Assembly (NCBI GenBank): GCA_023438065.1
Contig: JAEXRH010000012.1
Span: 310,001 to 374,000, forward strand
Length of the DNA: 64,000 nucleotides
Source: Spirochaetota bacterium
GTDB taxonomy: Bacteria > Spirochaetota > Spirochaetia > Treponematales > Treponemataceae
Direction of reading: 5' to 3'
Part shown: positions 25,201-34,407 of the stretch, one piece after another
Position numbering within the stretch: position 1 is the stretch's first letter
Layout of the letters: every line of letters starts with the position of its first letter
Program-made: the position numbers and the translations under genes
Notes under the pieces: model-generated
What the model was told of the DNA's origin: nothing
The model's database searches: none
Seen by the model: only the letters and a program-made list of their open reading frames with translations

Positions 25201-27594
25201 ATGTTCGCCATGAAACGAAAACTCGTCACCTCGGCGCTTCCCTACGTCAACAACATTCCGCACCTCGGCAATCTCATCCAGGTGCTTTCCGCGGACGTCT
25301 ACGCGCGGTTCTGCCGCCTTCGCGGCTACGACACGTTGTACGTATGCGGCACTGACGAATACGGTACCGCGACCGAGACCAAGGCCCAGGAAGAGGGGAA
25401 AACGCCCCGGGAGCTTTGCGACTACTACCACGCGATCCACAGCGACATTTACGCCTGGTTCGGCATCGCGTTCGACCATTTCGGGCGCACCTCGACGCCC
25501 CAGCAGACCGAAATCACCCAGGGCATGTTCCTTGACCTCGCGAAAAACGGCTACATCAAGGAACACGCCATCGAGCAGCTCTATTGCTCGTCCTGCGGCC
25601 GCTTTCTCGCCGACCGGTACGTCCGCGGCGTGTGTCCCTCGTGCGGCTACGAGGACGCGCGCGGCGATCAGTGCGAGCACTGCGGCAAGCTCCTTGACCC
25701 GACCGAGCTGAAAAACCCCCGCTGCTCGACCTGCGGCGCCACGCCCGAGATCCGCGAGACCCGGCATCTCTACATCGACCTTCCCGGAATCCTTCCCGTC
25801 TACGAAAAATGGATGAAGGAGGCGAGCGTGTCGGGGCAATGGGCCCGCAACGCCCTCCAGATGACCCAGGCATGGATCCGCGACGGGCTCCAGGAGCGCG
25901 CGATCACCCGCGACCTCAAGTGGGGCATCCCCGTCCCGCGCGAGGGTTTCGAGAACAAGGTCTTTTACGTCTGGTTCGACGCGCCGATCGGCTATATCTC
26001 GATCTCGAAATGCCTTACCGACCGCCTCGCGGCCGAGGGACGGCTTCCCGCGACGGGCGACTGGAAAGCCTGGTGGCAGAATCCCGACGACGTCGAGCTC
26101 TTTCAGTTCATCGGGAAGGACAATATCCCCTTCCATACGGTGATCTTCCCCTCGAGCCTCATCGGTTCCGGAAAAAACTGGACGAAGCTCCATCACATGT
26201 CGAGCACGGAATACCTCAACTACGAGGCGGGGAAATTCTCGAAGTCCAAGGGTATCGGCGTGTTCGGGTCCGACGCGAAGGAATCCGGCATCGCGGCCGA
26301 CGTGTGGCGCTTCTACGTCTTCTACAATCGCCCCGAGAAGGCCGATTCTCTTTTCACCTGGAAAGATTTCCAGGAAAAAATGAACTCCGAGCTCATCGGC
26401 AACCTCGGCAACCTCGTGAACCGAACCCTTACCTTCGTGTCCCGCTATTACGAGGGGAAAATCCCCGAGGCGGACGGTCTTGCGTCCTCGCGCGAGGACA
26501 TCCGGTCGGCTTCGACGCTGCTCAAGGAAGCCTCCGACGCGTCAATCGCCCGCATCACGGAGCTCCTCGAGTGGGCCGAGCTTCGCGATGCCTTTCGCGA
26601 GGCATTCGCGCTCTCGTCGGTCGCGAACAAGGCCTTCCAGGACGGAGAGCCCTGGAAAACCCGCACGACCGACCCCGAACGCGCCGAGGCGCTCCTCCGC
26701 GACCTCTGCTACCTCATCCGCGATCTCATGATCGTCATACATCCCTACATGCCTTCCTACGCCGACCGCGTCGCCTCCTTTTTCGGGAAGAAGATCTGGT
26801 CGGGTTTCGCTTTCGACGAAATGCTCGCCGAAGCGGGGAAGGCTCCGACGGCGCTTGGACACAAGAGCGACGCGGGAACCCTTTCATGGAAGGATCTCGG
26901 CTCGAGAAGCGGGCTCGCGACGGTCGCCGCTCCCGAGATCGTCTTCAAGCCGATGGACGACGCGACCGCGGCCGCCTACCGCGAACGATACGCGGGATCG
27001 CAAAAGGAACGAAAGGAAAAGGAAATGAACGATACGACCGAAACCAAGAAAGCCGCTCCAGTTAGCGAGGCCCCGAAAGCCGAGGCCCCTGCCGCCGACG
27101 TTCTCTTCAACGAGAAGATCGCGCTCAAGACCGCCAGGATAGTGAAGATCGAGCGTCATCCCGACGCCGAGAAGCTCTACGTCGAAACCCTTGACGACGG
27201 ATCGGGAACCGAACGCGTCATCGTCTCGGGTCTCGTGCCGTATTACGCGGCCGAGGAACTTTTAGGAAAATCGATCATCATCGCGGACAACCTCAAGCCG
27301 AGGAAAATGCGCGGCATCGAATCCCGGGGCATGCTCCTCGCCGGCGATTACACGGACTCGGACGGAACCGAGCGCGTCGAGGTCCTCGACTCCTCGTGGG
27401 CCGCGCCCGGAACCCCCGTCATTCTCGAGGGAGCCGACCCCGCGTTCAAGAAACCCGAATCGATCGACGCGGACACCTTCTTCGCCGCGCCCATGAAGAT
27501 CGTCGATCACGTCGTCACCGTCGGGGGCAAAAAGCTCGTCATCGACGGAAAACCCGTGACCGCGAAGCATGTCGTTTCGGGCGAGGTGTCCTAA
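25201..27594 (+). CDS. metG: Methionyl-tRNA synthetase with C-terminal tRNA-binding domain
   Basis: From ATG 25201 (AAAGGG 4 nt upstream) the product has 797 residues; ATG 25210 is also possible. Class I landmarks are TSALPYVNNIPHLGN (HIGH-type), CGTDEYGTA, a zinc-binding insert with four CxxC-type knuckles (CSSCG, CPSCG, CEHCG, CSTCG; about 127-180), YVWFDAPIGYIS and the KFSKSKG form of KMSKS. The last 120 residues, after a Lys/Glu/Ala-rich linker, form a Trbp111-like tRNA-binding domain (VKIERHPDAEKLYVETLD, SRGMLLAG). It charges tRNA-Met in the cytoplasm. Confidence 0.96.
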   Translation: MFAMKRKLVTSALPYVNNIPHLGNLIQVLSADVYARFCRLRGYDTLYVCGTDEYGTATETKAQEEGKTPRELCDYYHAIHSDIYAWFGIAFDHFGRTSTPQQTEITQGMFLDLAKNGYIKEHAIEQLYCSSCGRFLADRYVRGVCPSCGYEDARGDQCEHCGKLLDPTELKNPRCSTCGATPEIRETRHLYIDLPGILPVYEKWMKEASVSGQWARNALQMTQAWIRDGLQERAITRDLKWGIPVPREGFENKVFYVWFDAPIGYISISKCLTDRLAAEGRLPATGDWKAWWQNPDDVELFQFIGKDNIPFHTVIFPSSLIGSGKNWTKLHHMSSTEYLNYEAGKFSKSKGIGVFGSDAKESGIAADVWRFYVFYNRPEKADSLFTWKDFQEKMNSELIGNLGNLVNRTLTFVSRYYEGKIPEADGLASSREDIRSASTLLKEASDASIARITELLEWAELRDAFREAFALSSVANKAFQDGEPWKTRTTDPERAEALLRDLCYLIRDLMIVIHPYMPSYADRVASFFGKKIWSGFAFDEMLAEAGKAPTALGHKSDAGTLSWKDLGSRSGLATVAAPEIVFKPMDDATAAAYRERYAGSQKERKEKEMNDTTETKKAAPVSEAPKAEAPAADVLFNEKIALKTARIVKIERHPDAEKLYVETLDDGSGTERVIVSGLVPYYAAEELLGKSIIIADNLKPRKMRGIESRGMLLAGDYTDSDGTERVEVLDSSWAAPGTPVILEGADPAFKKPESIDADTFFAAPMKIVDHVVTVGGKKLVIDGKPVTAKHVVSGEVS

Positions 27595-27600
27595 ACTCCG

Positions 27601-28770
27601 ATGCGAGTCATCGCGATAGATCCTTACGCGCTCCCCCCTGCGGGCATCGCCTGCGCGCCCGCTTCATCCTTCCTCCAGACGCCGTTTTGGGCGTCCTTCA
27701 AGGAACGACACGGGTGGAAGCCGCTTTATTTCCTCGTTGAGGGAGCGGGATCGCGCGAACCCGTTCCCCTGACCGTCCTTGTCCGCCGCGTCGCGCGCGT
27801 CGCCTCGATCGCGTACGTCCCCTTGGGCCCCGACGTCGATATCGCGGGCAGGAACGAACGGTCGGCGCTCCTGGTGACCCTTACGCGTCTCTTGCGCCCA
27901 TACCTTCCGAAAACTACCCTTTGCGTCCGTTTCGACCCGCCTTGGGGTACCGTCGAGACCATTGGCGATCACGCCGAGGAAGGCGAGGGGATCCTGGCCC
28001 GACCGTCAAATCCGCTTCGCGAGACTCCGGTCCGCCCCGTTCGCCGCGCGAGCGCCGACGTCCAACCGCCCGATACCGTCATCCTTGACCTCGCCCTCGA
28101 CGAGGAAACCCTTCTTTCGGCGATGAAGCCGAAATGGCGGTACAATATCAGGCTTGGCGAGAAAAAGGGGGTGACGATACGCGCGCTCTCGGGAAAGGAC
28201 GCGGAAGAGGCCGGGATTGACGCCTTTTACGCCCTCTACCTCGAAACCTCGGCGCGGGACGGAATAGCGATTCACTCCCGCTCGTATTATCGGGATCTCG
28301 TCAGGCACGCCGAGGAAAACGCCGCGCGAACGGTACGCTCTCCGCTCGACAAGAGCGCCTCGGTGCGGGTGTACCTCGCCGAGCACGAGGGAGACCTTCT
28401 CGCGTCGATAGTAACCCTTTTCGCGGGCGACGAGGCGGTGTACCTGTATGGGGCGTCGTCAAACGAGAAGCGAAACCTGATGCCGGCGTACAGCCTTCAG
28501 TGGCGCGCGATCAGGGACGCGAAGGCCGCGGGCTGCGCGCGGTACGATTTCTACGGCATACCGCCGACGGACGATCCCGCGCACCCGATGTACGGTCTTT
28601 ATCGCTTCAAAACGGGATTCGGCGGCTCGATCGTTCATCGGGTCGGCAGTCTCGACGTGCCTGCCATCCCGGTTCTCTACGGATGGTATCGGGTCGCGGA
28701 GAGCCTGCGCGCCTTCTGGTTCAAGAAGGCGGTCAAGGCCTTCAGGCGAGAAACTCCTCGGAAGTCATGA
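27601..28770 (+). CDS. FemAB/GNAT-type aminoacyltransferase (peptidoglycan bridge-like)
   Basis: The 389-residue product has the FemABX double-GNAT pattern: SFLQTPFWASFKERHGWKP near the N-terminus, MKPKWRYNIRLGEKKGVTI (typical 'K-x-R-x-N-I-R-x-A-x-K-x-G' segment, about 175-195), the YLYGASSNEKRNLMPAYSLQW motif and the final YDFYGI / LYRFKTGFGG. FemX-type enzymes add amino acids from aminoacyl-tRNA to the stem peptide or modify lipid II. Its position 6 nt after metG fits aminoacyl-tRNA use, although the substrate is not known. The 3' end overlaps the convergent nicotinamidase-like gene by 29 nt. Confidence 0.83.
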   Translation: MRVIAIDPYALPPAGIACAPASSFLQTPFWASFKERHGWKPLYFLVEGAGSREPVPLTVLVRRVARVASIAYVPLGPDVDIAGRNERSALLVTLTRLLRPYLPKTTLCVRFDPPWGTVETIGDHAEEGEGILARPSNPLRETPVRPVRRASADVQPPDTVILDLALDEETLLSAMKPKWRYNIRLGEKKGVTIRALSGKDAEEAGIDAFYALYLETSARDGIAIHSRSYYRDLVRHAEENAARTVRSPLDKSASVRVYLAEHEGDLLASIVTLFAGDEAVYLYGASSNEKRNLMPAYSLQWRAIRDAKAAGCARYDFYGIPPTDDPAHPMYGLYRFKTGFGGSIVHRVGSLDVPAIPVLYGWYRVAESLRAFWFKKAVKAFRRETPRKS

Positions 28771-29530
28771 GCCGCACCCCGACGGTCTCGATCTCGGCGG
28801 TAAACTCCTCGCCGAGCTTCTCGAAACCGGGTACGTTCGAGCTTACGTCGGTAAGCACGATGAGCTTGTCGGCGGGGATGCAGGTAATGAGATCGCGCAC
28901 GGTGTTCGCCACGCAGTGGGAGAGCGCCTCGCCCGCTATCGCGATATTGTCCGCGCCCTTGAGTCGCTCGATGAGCGCGAAATTCGTCCTCGATCCGGGG
29001 TCGGACGCGTCCGACACCTCGGCCCGTATCGCGCTGTAATGCTCGGTCCTGAAATTGCTTCCCTTGTAGGTATAATCGACGATCCTTCCGGGAACCTCGC
29101 ATTCCCATTCCCGTAAGGCGACGGACAGGGGCGAGAATATCGCGTGGCCCCAGGTCCCGATGAGGCAATGCGGCGGCCATACGCAAAGGCTGTACTTTCC
29201 GGTTTTTTCGAGGGTCGTGACGTACTCGAGCGCGTAATTCTGATATTGCGGCGCGGAGGCCTTGAAATCGCCCGCCTGGATCATCGCGGCCGTGATGATC
29301 GTATAAGGCGCGGGATGCGAGCCGTTCCGGTCGATCCAGAATATCGGGTGCGCGATATGAAACGAATGGTGGGTGTCCATCGTGACATGGATGGAATTGA
29401 GCTGCCTGTCGAGGCGCTTGATCATCGTCGCGAGACGGTTGCAATCATCGGCGGCTCCGGGGACGCTGAGCGCTCCCTTGGGATCGCAAAAGTCGTTCTG
29501 CGGATCAATGACGAGTAAAGTATTAACCAT
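28742..29530 (-). CDS. Isochorismatase-family cysteine hydrolase, nicotinamidase-like
   Basis: The product has 262 residues from ATG 29530. It contains LLVIDPQNDFCDPKGALSVPGA with the first catalytic Asp (D9), a DTHHSFHIAHPIFW metal-site-like segment, VWPPHCLIGTWGHAI and the nucleophile region AGEALSHCVANTVRDL. These are the main marks of PncA nicotinamidases (nicotinamide to nicotinate, NAD salvage). The protein is longer than E. coli PncA (213 residues), so another amidase specificity remains possible. AAGGAT lies 4 nt before the ATG, but the promoter predicted at 29541-29568 would start transcription almost at the ATG. Confidence 0.82.
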   Translation of the reverse strand: MVNTLLVIDPQNDFCDPKGALSVPGAADDCNRLATMIKRLDRQLNSIHVTMDTHHSFHIAHPIFWIDRNGSHPAPYTIITAAMIQAGDFKASAPQYQNYALEYVTTLEKTGKYSLCVWPPHCLIGTWGHAIFSPLSVALREWECEVPGRIVDYTYKGSNFRTEHYSAIRAEVSDASDPGSRTNFALIERLKGADNIAIAGEALSHCVANTVRDLITCIPADKLIVLTDVSSNVPGFEKLGEEFTAEIETVGVRLMTSEEFLA

Positions 29531-29540
29531 GATATCCTTG

Positions 29541-29568
29541 AGTGTACCATATCGTTTTGCATTGTCAA
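29541..29568 (-). promoter_or_regulatory. Promoter of the nicotinamidase-like gene (TTGACA-N16-TACACT)
   Basis: On the minus strand a perfect TTGACA (29568-29563) is spaced 16 nt from TACACT (29546-29541, 5 of 6 consensus). The -10 ends 10 nt before ATG 29530. Its -35 overlaps the divergent rnz -35. Confidence 0.68.
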
Positions 29569-29591
29569 GCGCGTTTGATTCGGGGTATACT
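29562..29591 (+). promoter_or_regulatory. Promoter of rnz (TTGTCA-N18-TATACT)
   Basis: TTGTCA (29562-29567) and TATACT (29586-29591) are spaced by 18 nt. The -10 box ends 8 nt before ATG 29600, and there is no ribosome-binding site, so a leaderless mRNA is expected. Confidence 0.68.
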
Positions 29592-29599
29592 TCCGCTCT

Positions 29600-30526
29600 A
29601 TGAATCTTGAAGCCTTTGTGCTGGGATGCGGCGGTATGATGCCCCTCCCGTACCGCCATTTGACCTCCGTCCTCCTCAGGAGAGAGGGAGACCTGTTCCT
29701 CTTCGACGGAGGGGAAGGGACCCAGATATCCCTCAGGAAACTGAACCTTCGCTGGAAAAAAATAAACGCCATCTTCGTCAGCCATACCCACGCCGATCAC
29801 GTTACCGGCATTCCGGGCCTGCTCATGCTCTCCGCCCAGGTGGATCGCGACGAGCCGCTCTATATCTACGGTCCCCCGAAAATCGCCGAGTACATCGACT
29901 CGAGCCGGAAGGTTCTCGATATGTACATCAATTACGAGATCGTCGTGCGCGAGATAACCGAACCGGGAATCGTCTACTCGGGCGACGGCTTCGACATTCG
30001 CGCGTTTCCGCTTCAACACACGAAACCCTGTTACGGATACACCCTCGAGGAACATCCCCGGCCGGGCGCGTTCAATCCCGCGAAGGCGGCGGAGCTCAAG
30101 GTTCCCTGCGGGCCCCTCTGGTCCAAGCTTCAGGGCGGCGAAACCGTTACCGCGAGCGACGGAAGCGAGGTCAGGCCGGAGGATGTACTCGGGCTACCGA
30201 GAAAGAGCAGGAAGTTCAGTTTCGTCACCGACACGAAGTACCTGCCGTCGATCGCGAAAGAAGTCGACGGATCAGACCTTCTCGTATGCGAGGGAATGTT
30301 CGAGGAATCCCTCGCGGACACCGCTGCCGAGAAAAAGCACATGACCGCGAAGCAGGCGGCGACGATCGCCCGGGACGCGAAGGTCAAGAAGGTCGCGCTC
30401 ATCCATTACAGTCCCCGCTACACCGATCACGACCTCAAGGCCCTTCTCGACGAGGCGAAATCCGTGTTTCCCGATACGGTCCTTTCGAAGGATCGCATGG
30501 TTTTCCCGATCGAATACGAGGATTGA
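29600..30526 (+). CDS. rnz: Ribonuclease Z (tRNA 3' endonuclease)
   Basis: The 308-residue metallo-beta-lactamase-fold protein has the zinc motif SHTHADHVTGIPGLL (about 61-75), an N-terminal LGCGGMMPLPYRHLTSVLL, FDGGEGTQ, a later FVTDTKY with a metal Asp and the final IHYSPRY histidine. RNase Z removes 3' trailers from tRNA precursors lacking encoded CCA, which fits the tRNA gene at 57949 without CCA. No Shine-Dalgarno sequence is present. The ABC cluster begins 9 nt downstream. Confidence 0.9.
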   Translation: MNLEAFVLGCGGMMPLPYRHLTSVLLRREGDLFLFDGGEGTQISLRKLNLRWKKINAIFVSHTHADHVTGIPGLLMLSAQVDRDEPLYIYGPPKIAEYIDSSRKVLDMYINYEIVVREITEPGIVYSGDGFDIRAFPLQHTKPCYGYTLEEHPRPGAFNPAKAAELKVPCGPLWSKLQGGETVTASDGSEVRPEDVLGLPRKSRKFSFVTDTKYLPSIAKEVDGSDLLVCEGMFEESLADTAAEKKHMTAKQAATIARDAKVKKVALIHYSPRYTDHDLKALLDEAKSVFPDTVLSKDRMVFPIEYED

Positions 30527-30535
30527 CGAAAAGCC

Positions 30536-31261
30536 ATGCTCACCGTTGAGGGCCTTCGCATGAGCTTCGGTCCCGTCGTCGCGCTTGACGATGTCTCGTT
30601 CTCGGCTGGCGAGGGGATCATCGCCGTCGCGGGGCCGAACGGGGCGGGGAAATCCACGCTCATGCGAATACTCGCGGGATCGCTCATCCCGGAGCGCGGG
30701 AGGGTTGAAGTAGACGGCGTTGACGCCGCCCGCGACCCCGTCGGGGCGAAATCGCTCACCGGGGCCGTGTTCGAGAACGCGCCGGTTTACCGGGGAATGA
30801 CCGTCGATGAATATCTTCGGTTTTCCGCCCGCGTTCGCGGTTTTTCCGCCCATGAGGCGCGCGAGCGCGCCGATCGGGCGATCGCCTCATGCGGCCTTCT
30901 CGAGGCGCGCGGTCGTCTCACGGACGGTCTTTCGCGCGGCTATCGTCAGCGGGCGGCTCTTGCCTCGGCAATCCTGCACGAACCGCCCCTCTTGGTCCTC
31001 GACGAGCCATCGTCGGGCCTTGATCCCGTTCAAATTGCCGATTTCTGGGCGCTCGTCACGAAGCTCGCGACCGGCCGCACGATCCTGATATCGACGCACA
31101 ACATGGGCGAGATCGAGCGGCTCGGCGCGCAGGTCGTCCTCGTGAACCGGGGAAGGGTCGTCACGACGGGAAGCGTTCAGGACATTCTTTCGTCGACGGG
31201 CGCCGTCGATCTTGCGTCGGCGTTTGCCTCACTCGTCAGCGGGGTTAGCAATGATGAGTAA
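30536..31261 (+). CDS. ABC transporter ATP-binding protein, GldA/CcmA-like
   Basis: The 241-residue ATPase has a Walker A loop GPNGAGKST (about 33-41), a signature LSRGYRQRAALA, Walker B LLVLDEPSSGLDP and the switch His in ISTHNMGEIE. It is most like the exporter-type ATPases of ABC-2 systems, such as GldA. Three downstream genes (permease, GldG-like and DUF4340) overlap each other and this gene, so they form one unit. The signature serine-glycine motif reads SRG rather than SGG, which is common in this subgroup. Confidence 0.88.
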   Translation: MLTVEGLRMSFGPVVALDDVSFSAGEGIIAVAGPNGAGKSTLMRILAGSLIPERGRVEVDGVDAARDPVGAKSLTGAVFENAPVYRGMTVDEYLRFSARVRGFSAHEARERADRAIASCGLLEARGRLTDGLSRGYRQRAALASAILHEPPLLVLDEPSSGLDPVQIADFWALVTKLATGRTILISTHNMGEIERLGAQVVLVNRGRVVTTGSVQDILSSTGAVDLASAFASLVSGVSNDE

Positions 31262-32015
31262 AAGCGCGACGCGCAAAGGCGCGTTCTATCCGCTCGCATC
31301 GAAGACGCTCAGGGATCTCCTTGCGACGCCCATGGCCCCGATCGCCGCGCTCTTCGTCCTTCTCGGTTCCGGTATCCCGTTTCTCTTTCCGTCCGAGTTT
31401 TCCGTCGTTCCCGACTTCAGCTTTGCCGCGTATGCCTCGCGAATCCCGCCGCTCGCGTCGCTTTTCTTCCCCGCGCTGTGCGCGGGATTATGGGATGCCG
31501 AGAGAAAGGAAGGAACCCTCGATCTTCTCTTGTCGTACCCGGCGAGCGATCTCGCGATCGTTCTCGCGAAATCGGTTCCCGTCTTTCTCGCCTTCGCCGC
31601 GACCCTCGCGCTTTCCGTTCCGCTCTCGCTTTCGCTCCAGTCCATTCAGGACGCAACGCGAGTCCCGTCCCTGACCGGCACGATCCTTCCCGGATACCTC
31701 ATGCTTCTTCTCCATGCTTTTTCTCTCGCGTCTTTTTCTACCTACGTCGCGCTCAGGTTTTCCGGCACGGTAGTTCCGACGATCGTGTCCTTCGCGTCGA
31801 TCGCGTCCATGAGCGCGACGCACCTGTTGCCGCGGTCGCTGGATCTTTCGCCCTCATTCGCGCGCGTTTGCGTGGAACTCTCCCTTTCGTGGCGGCTCGA
31901 CCGGGCGTTCAGGGGCGTTATCGACTCGCGCGATATCGTCTTCTTTGCCGTTCCCGCCGCGTTTTTCACGGCGCTCTCCGCGATACGCGTAGCCGGGACG
32001 AGGCGCGGTTCATGA
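31251..32015 (+). CDS. ABC-2 type permease, GldF-like
   Basis: From ATG 31251 (GGGG about 6 nt upstream; 31254 also possible) the product has 254 residues with six hydrophobic helices. It includes the cytoplasmic loop WDAERKEGTLDLLLSYPASDLAIVLAK, which is characteristic of ABC-2 permeases of the GldF/NatB group. Its start lies inside the 3' end of the ATPase gene and its stop overlaps the GldG-like gene by 4 nt. The substrate is unknown. Confidence 0.82.
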   Translation: MMSKSATRKGAFYPLASKTLRDLLATPMAPIAALFVLLGSGIPFLFPSEFSVVPDFSFAAYASRIPPLASLFFPALCAGLWDAERKEGTLDLLLSYPASDLAIVLAKSVPVFLAFAATLALSVPLSLSLQSIQDATRVPSLTGTILPGYLMLLLHAFSLASFSTYVALRFSGTVVPTIVSFASIASMSATHLLPRSLDLSPSFARVCVELSLSWRLDRAFRGVIDSRDIVFFAVPAAFFTALSAIRVAGTRRGS

Positions 32016-33550
32016 CCCCGAACAACGCGCGCCCGTCATCGCGTATTCAGGCATGGATATTCCTCGTAGCGACTATCGTCCTTGCGGCCTTTTTCTCGAT
32101 ACTGCCCGTGCAGTGCGATTTGAGCCCCGGGAAACTGTATACCGTTTCCCCGTTCAGCGAGGAAACTCTTTCGTCCCTCGAATCGGAAGTGGCCGTTACC
32201 TGGTATCGCTCGCGCGACCTCGAGCGCATGACGCCCGCGATCGGGTATATCGATTCGTTTCTCGAGGCATATCGCGCCGCATCGCATGGAAGGCTTTCAT
32301 ATACCGTCAGGGACCCTTCGCTTCAGGATTCAGCCGCGACGATCGAGAGGCTTGGCATCGTCCCTCGCCAGACGAGCGTGCGCGGCAAGGACGGAACCTC
32401 GATCAAGACCCTGTACTCCGGGCTCGTCATCGAGTATCAGGGCGACTACCGCGCGATCCCGTTCCTGCTCGACGCGAAATCGCTCGAATACGACCTTACC
32501 CGCATCGTCCTCGACCTTGCCCGCCCGCGCACGGCCGAAACCGACGCGTTCCGCGAGATACAGGTCATCGTCGGAAACTTCTCGTTGAAGGCGGATTATC
32601 GGTATCTCGACGCGTGGCTCTCGTACGCGGGGTTCAACCCGCGCAGGTTGAGCTATCCCCTGGAGACTCTCGATCCCCGCAAAAAGCTTCTCGTGCTTGG
32701 CTCCTCGAACCTGGACGATATGACGGTCGACGCGATACGATCATTTCTCGAAAAGGGCGGTAGCGGGCTGTTTTTCGTGTCGGGCAACGAGATCGGGGCG
32801 ACCGGAGACTGGAAGGCCCGACCGAAGATCGCCGATCCGCTTATCTCCCTGCTCGCGTCGCGGGGTATCGCGCCCGAGAACGGAATCGTTATGGACGTCC
32901 TCGGCTTTACCGTGACCCTTCCGTCCCTCGATAACTCCCGTTACGCCGAGATCGAGTATCCGTTCTGGGTTACCGTCCCGCGCGCGGGATTCGCGTCAGG
33001 CCACCCGATATTCTCCGGGATCGAGCGCCTACAGTTCTTTTGGCCGTCGCCGATCGCGACTGTCCGCGCTTCACCGCGCATCGAGGCGCTCTCGCGCGCG
33101 ACTTCCCGCGCGAGAATCATGGTTGAGCCCTTTGACACGAACCCCTTCGGTAATCAAAAGGAGCTCCTTTCCGGCGAACGCGCCGGAAACGGGACGGTTT
33201 CCGCGCCCGCGCTCACGCTCGTCGCCGCGTCAAGCGAGGCTGGCCGCGTCGTCGTAATCGGCGACGAATGGTTTCCTTCGACGGTCCTCGATTACACGGG
33301 AAACGAGGATAACCTGGATTTTGCGGTAAACTGCGTGGAATGGATGTCGGGGGAGGAACGTCTTCTCGCCTTGAAACGAAGAAGCGGTCCCGACGATCTC
33401 ACGGCGGAAAGCGCGCCCGAGTCAGGCGTTGGCGCCCGGAAGGCGCGATCGGCGCTTCAGCGCGCGCGCGCGCTCAACCTTGTCGCGATCCCCGCGCTGC
33501 TCGTTTCGTTCATCGCCATCGTCACGGTCACGAAAAGGCGAAAACGTTGA
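32012..33550 (+). CDS. GldG-like ABC-associated membrane protein
   Basis: The 512-residue product starts with a transmembrane helix (about 13-33), followed by LSPGKLYTVSPFSEETLSSL, a typical GldG/ABC_transp_aux (PF09822-like) beginning. The region ahead of YSGLVIEYQGDYRAIPFL and the KLLVLGSSNLDDMTVDAIRSFLEKGGSGLFFV segment fit this family. A second transmembrane helix closes the protein (NLVAIPALLVSFIAIVTV). GldG proteins work with GldA and GldF in gliding Bacteroidetes; homologues with other roles are found in non-gliding bacteria. Confidence 0.82.
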   Translation: MTPNNARPSSRIQAWIFLVATIVLAAFFSILPVQCDLSPGKLYTVSPFSEETLSSLESEVAVTWYRSRDLERMTPAIGYIDSFLEAYRAASHGRLSYTVRDPSLQDSAATIERLGIVPRQTSVRGKDGTSIKTLYSGLVIEYQGDYRAIPFLLDAKSLEYDLTRIVLDLARPRTAETDAFREIQVIVGNFSLKADYRYLDAWLSYAGFNPRRLSYPLETLDPRKKLLVLGSSNLDDMTVDAIRSFLEKGGSGLFFVSGNEIGATGDWKARPKIADPLISLLASRGIAPENGIVMDVLGFTVTLPSLDNSRYAEIEYPFWVTVPRAGFASGHPIFSGIERLQFFWPSPIATVRASPRIEALSRATSRARIMVEPFDTNPFGNQKELLSGERAGNGTVSAPALTLVAASSEAGRVVVIGDEWFPSTVLDYTGNEDNLDFAVNCVEWMSGEERLLALKRRSGPDDLTAESAPESGVGARKARSALQRARALNLVAIPALLVSFIAIVTVTKRRKR

Positions 33551-34407
33551 CGCGCGCACGATTCGCCCGATTGGCGGGACTTTCGCTTAATATCGCGCTT
33601 ATCTTCGTCATTCCGTCGCTCTCGTCATGCTTCATCCCGGTCGGTAAAGCGCCGCTCGTGTCTCCCCGCAACATCCCGTCCATTTCGCGAATCGAGATCC
33701 TCTCGCCGGGCTTGGGGTATCCGATAAGCCTTGAACGAAGGGGCGAATCCTGGGAGCTTTCGGTCGGTGATACCGCCCGTTTCCCCGCGAGCGACGCGAA
33801 AGTGGCTCTCGCGCTTAGCGCGCTCGAGGGATTGAGCCATGTCGAAACCGTTCGGGGAATAGCGGGCTCGTATGGCGTCGATGCGGGGCTATCCACGCGG
33901 GTAATCGCGAAAGACGCTGCGGGGAAGGTCTTGCTCGACGTCCTCGAGGGAACGGCGTCGGTTACCGGCTCGTTTCGCTATTATCTTGACGCGCGAACAT
34001 CAAGGGTTTTCCGCTCGATCCCGCTCGACGCGCTGACGGACACAAGAACCGCGTACTGGGCGGATCTCTCCCCGTTCGCGCGGTTGCTTTCGGGGCGCGA
34101 GATCGAGCGAATACGGTACCGCCGTGGTAGCGAGACAACCGTCCTTTCCCGCGGAGCAACTTCCTTAGAGGACAATGCGATCGATGGATTCACGAAGGCG
34201 CTCGAAACGCTTAACTGCGTCGACGTCACGAACTATCCGGCGATACCGGATGTGTTCATCGACCTGTGGCTGAGCGATCTTTCCGTCGTTTCACTGAAGA
34301 TAGCGCGACTTCGGGAAGATCGCGCCGCGATAGGGTTTGTTGATCGTGATGGCATGTGGATTTTGACCGGGCGCGCGCTTGAGTCGCTCGCGGAGAAAGC
34401 GAATTAG
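33547..34407 (+). CDS. DUF4340-like lipoprotein partner of the Gld-type ABC unit
   Basis: The product has 286 residues from TTG 33547, which overlaps the preceding stop codon (TTGA). An N-terminal hydrophobic segment ends in PSLSSC, a possible lipobox with Cys about residue 28. The body resembles DUF4340 proteins (IEILSPGLGYPISLERRGESWEL, ALSALEGLSHVETVRGIAGSYGVD, SRGATSLEDNAIDGFTKAL). DUF4340 genes commonly sit behind gldG-type genes. Its end overlaps the convergent minus-strand gene by 4 nt. Confidence 0.7.
   Translation: MTRARFARLAGLSLNIALIFVIPSLSSCFIPVGKAPLVSPRNIPSISRIEILSPGLGYPISLERRGESWELSVGDTARFPASDAKVALALSALEGLSHVETVRGIAGSYGVDAGLSTRVIAKDAAGKVLLDVLEGTASVTGSFRYYLDARTSRVFRSIPLDALTDTRTAYWADLSPFARLLSGREIERIRYRRGSETTVLSRGATSLEDNAIDGFTKALETLNCVDVTNYPAIPDVFIDLWLSDLSVVSLKIARLREDRAAIGFVDRDGMWILTGRALESLAEKAN

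Noticed and set aside
24904..26196. 430-codon open frame on the minus strand across the GH57-like and metG genes
   Set aside because: It crosses two well-supported plus-strand genes and their spacer, and its composition is that of an antisense frame.
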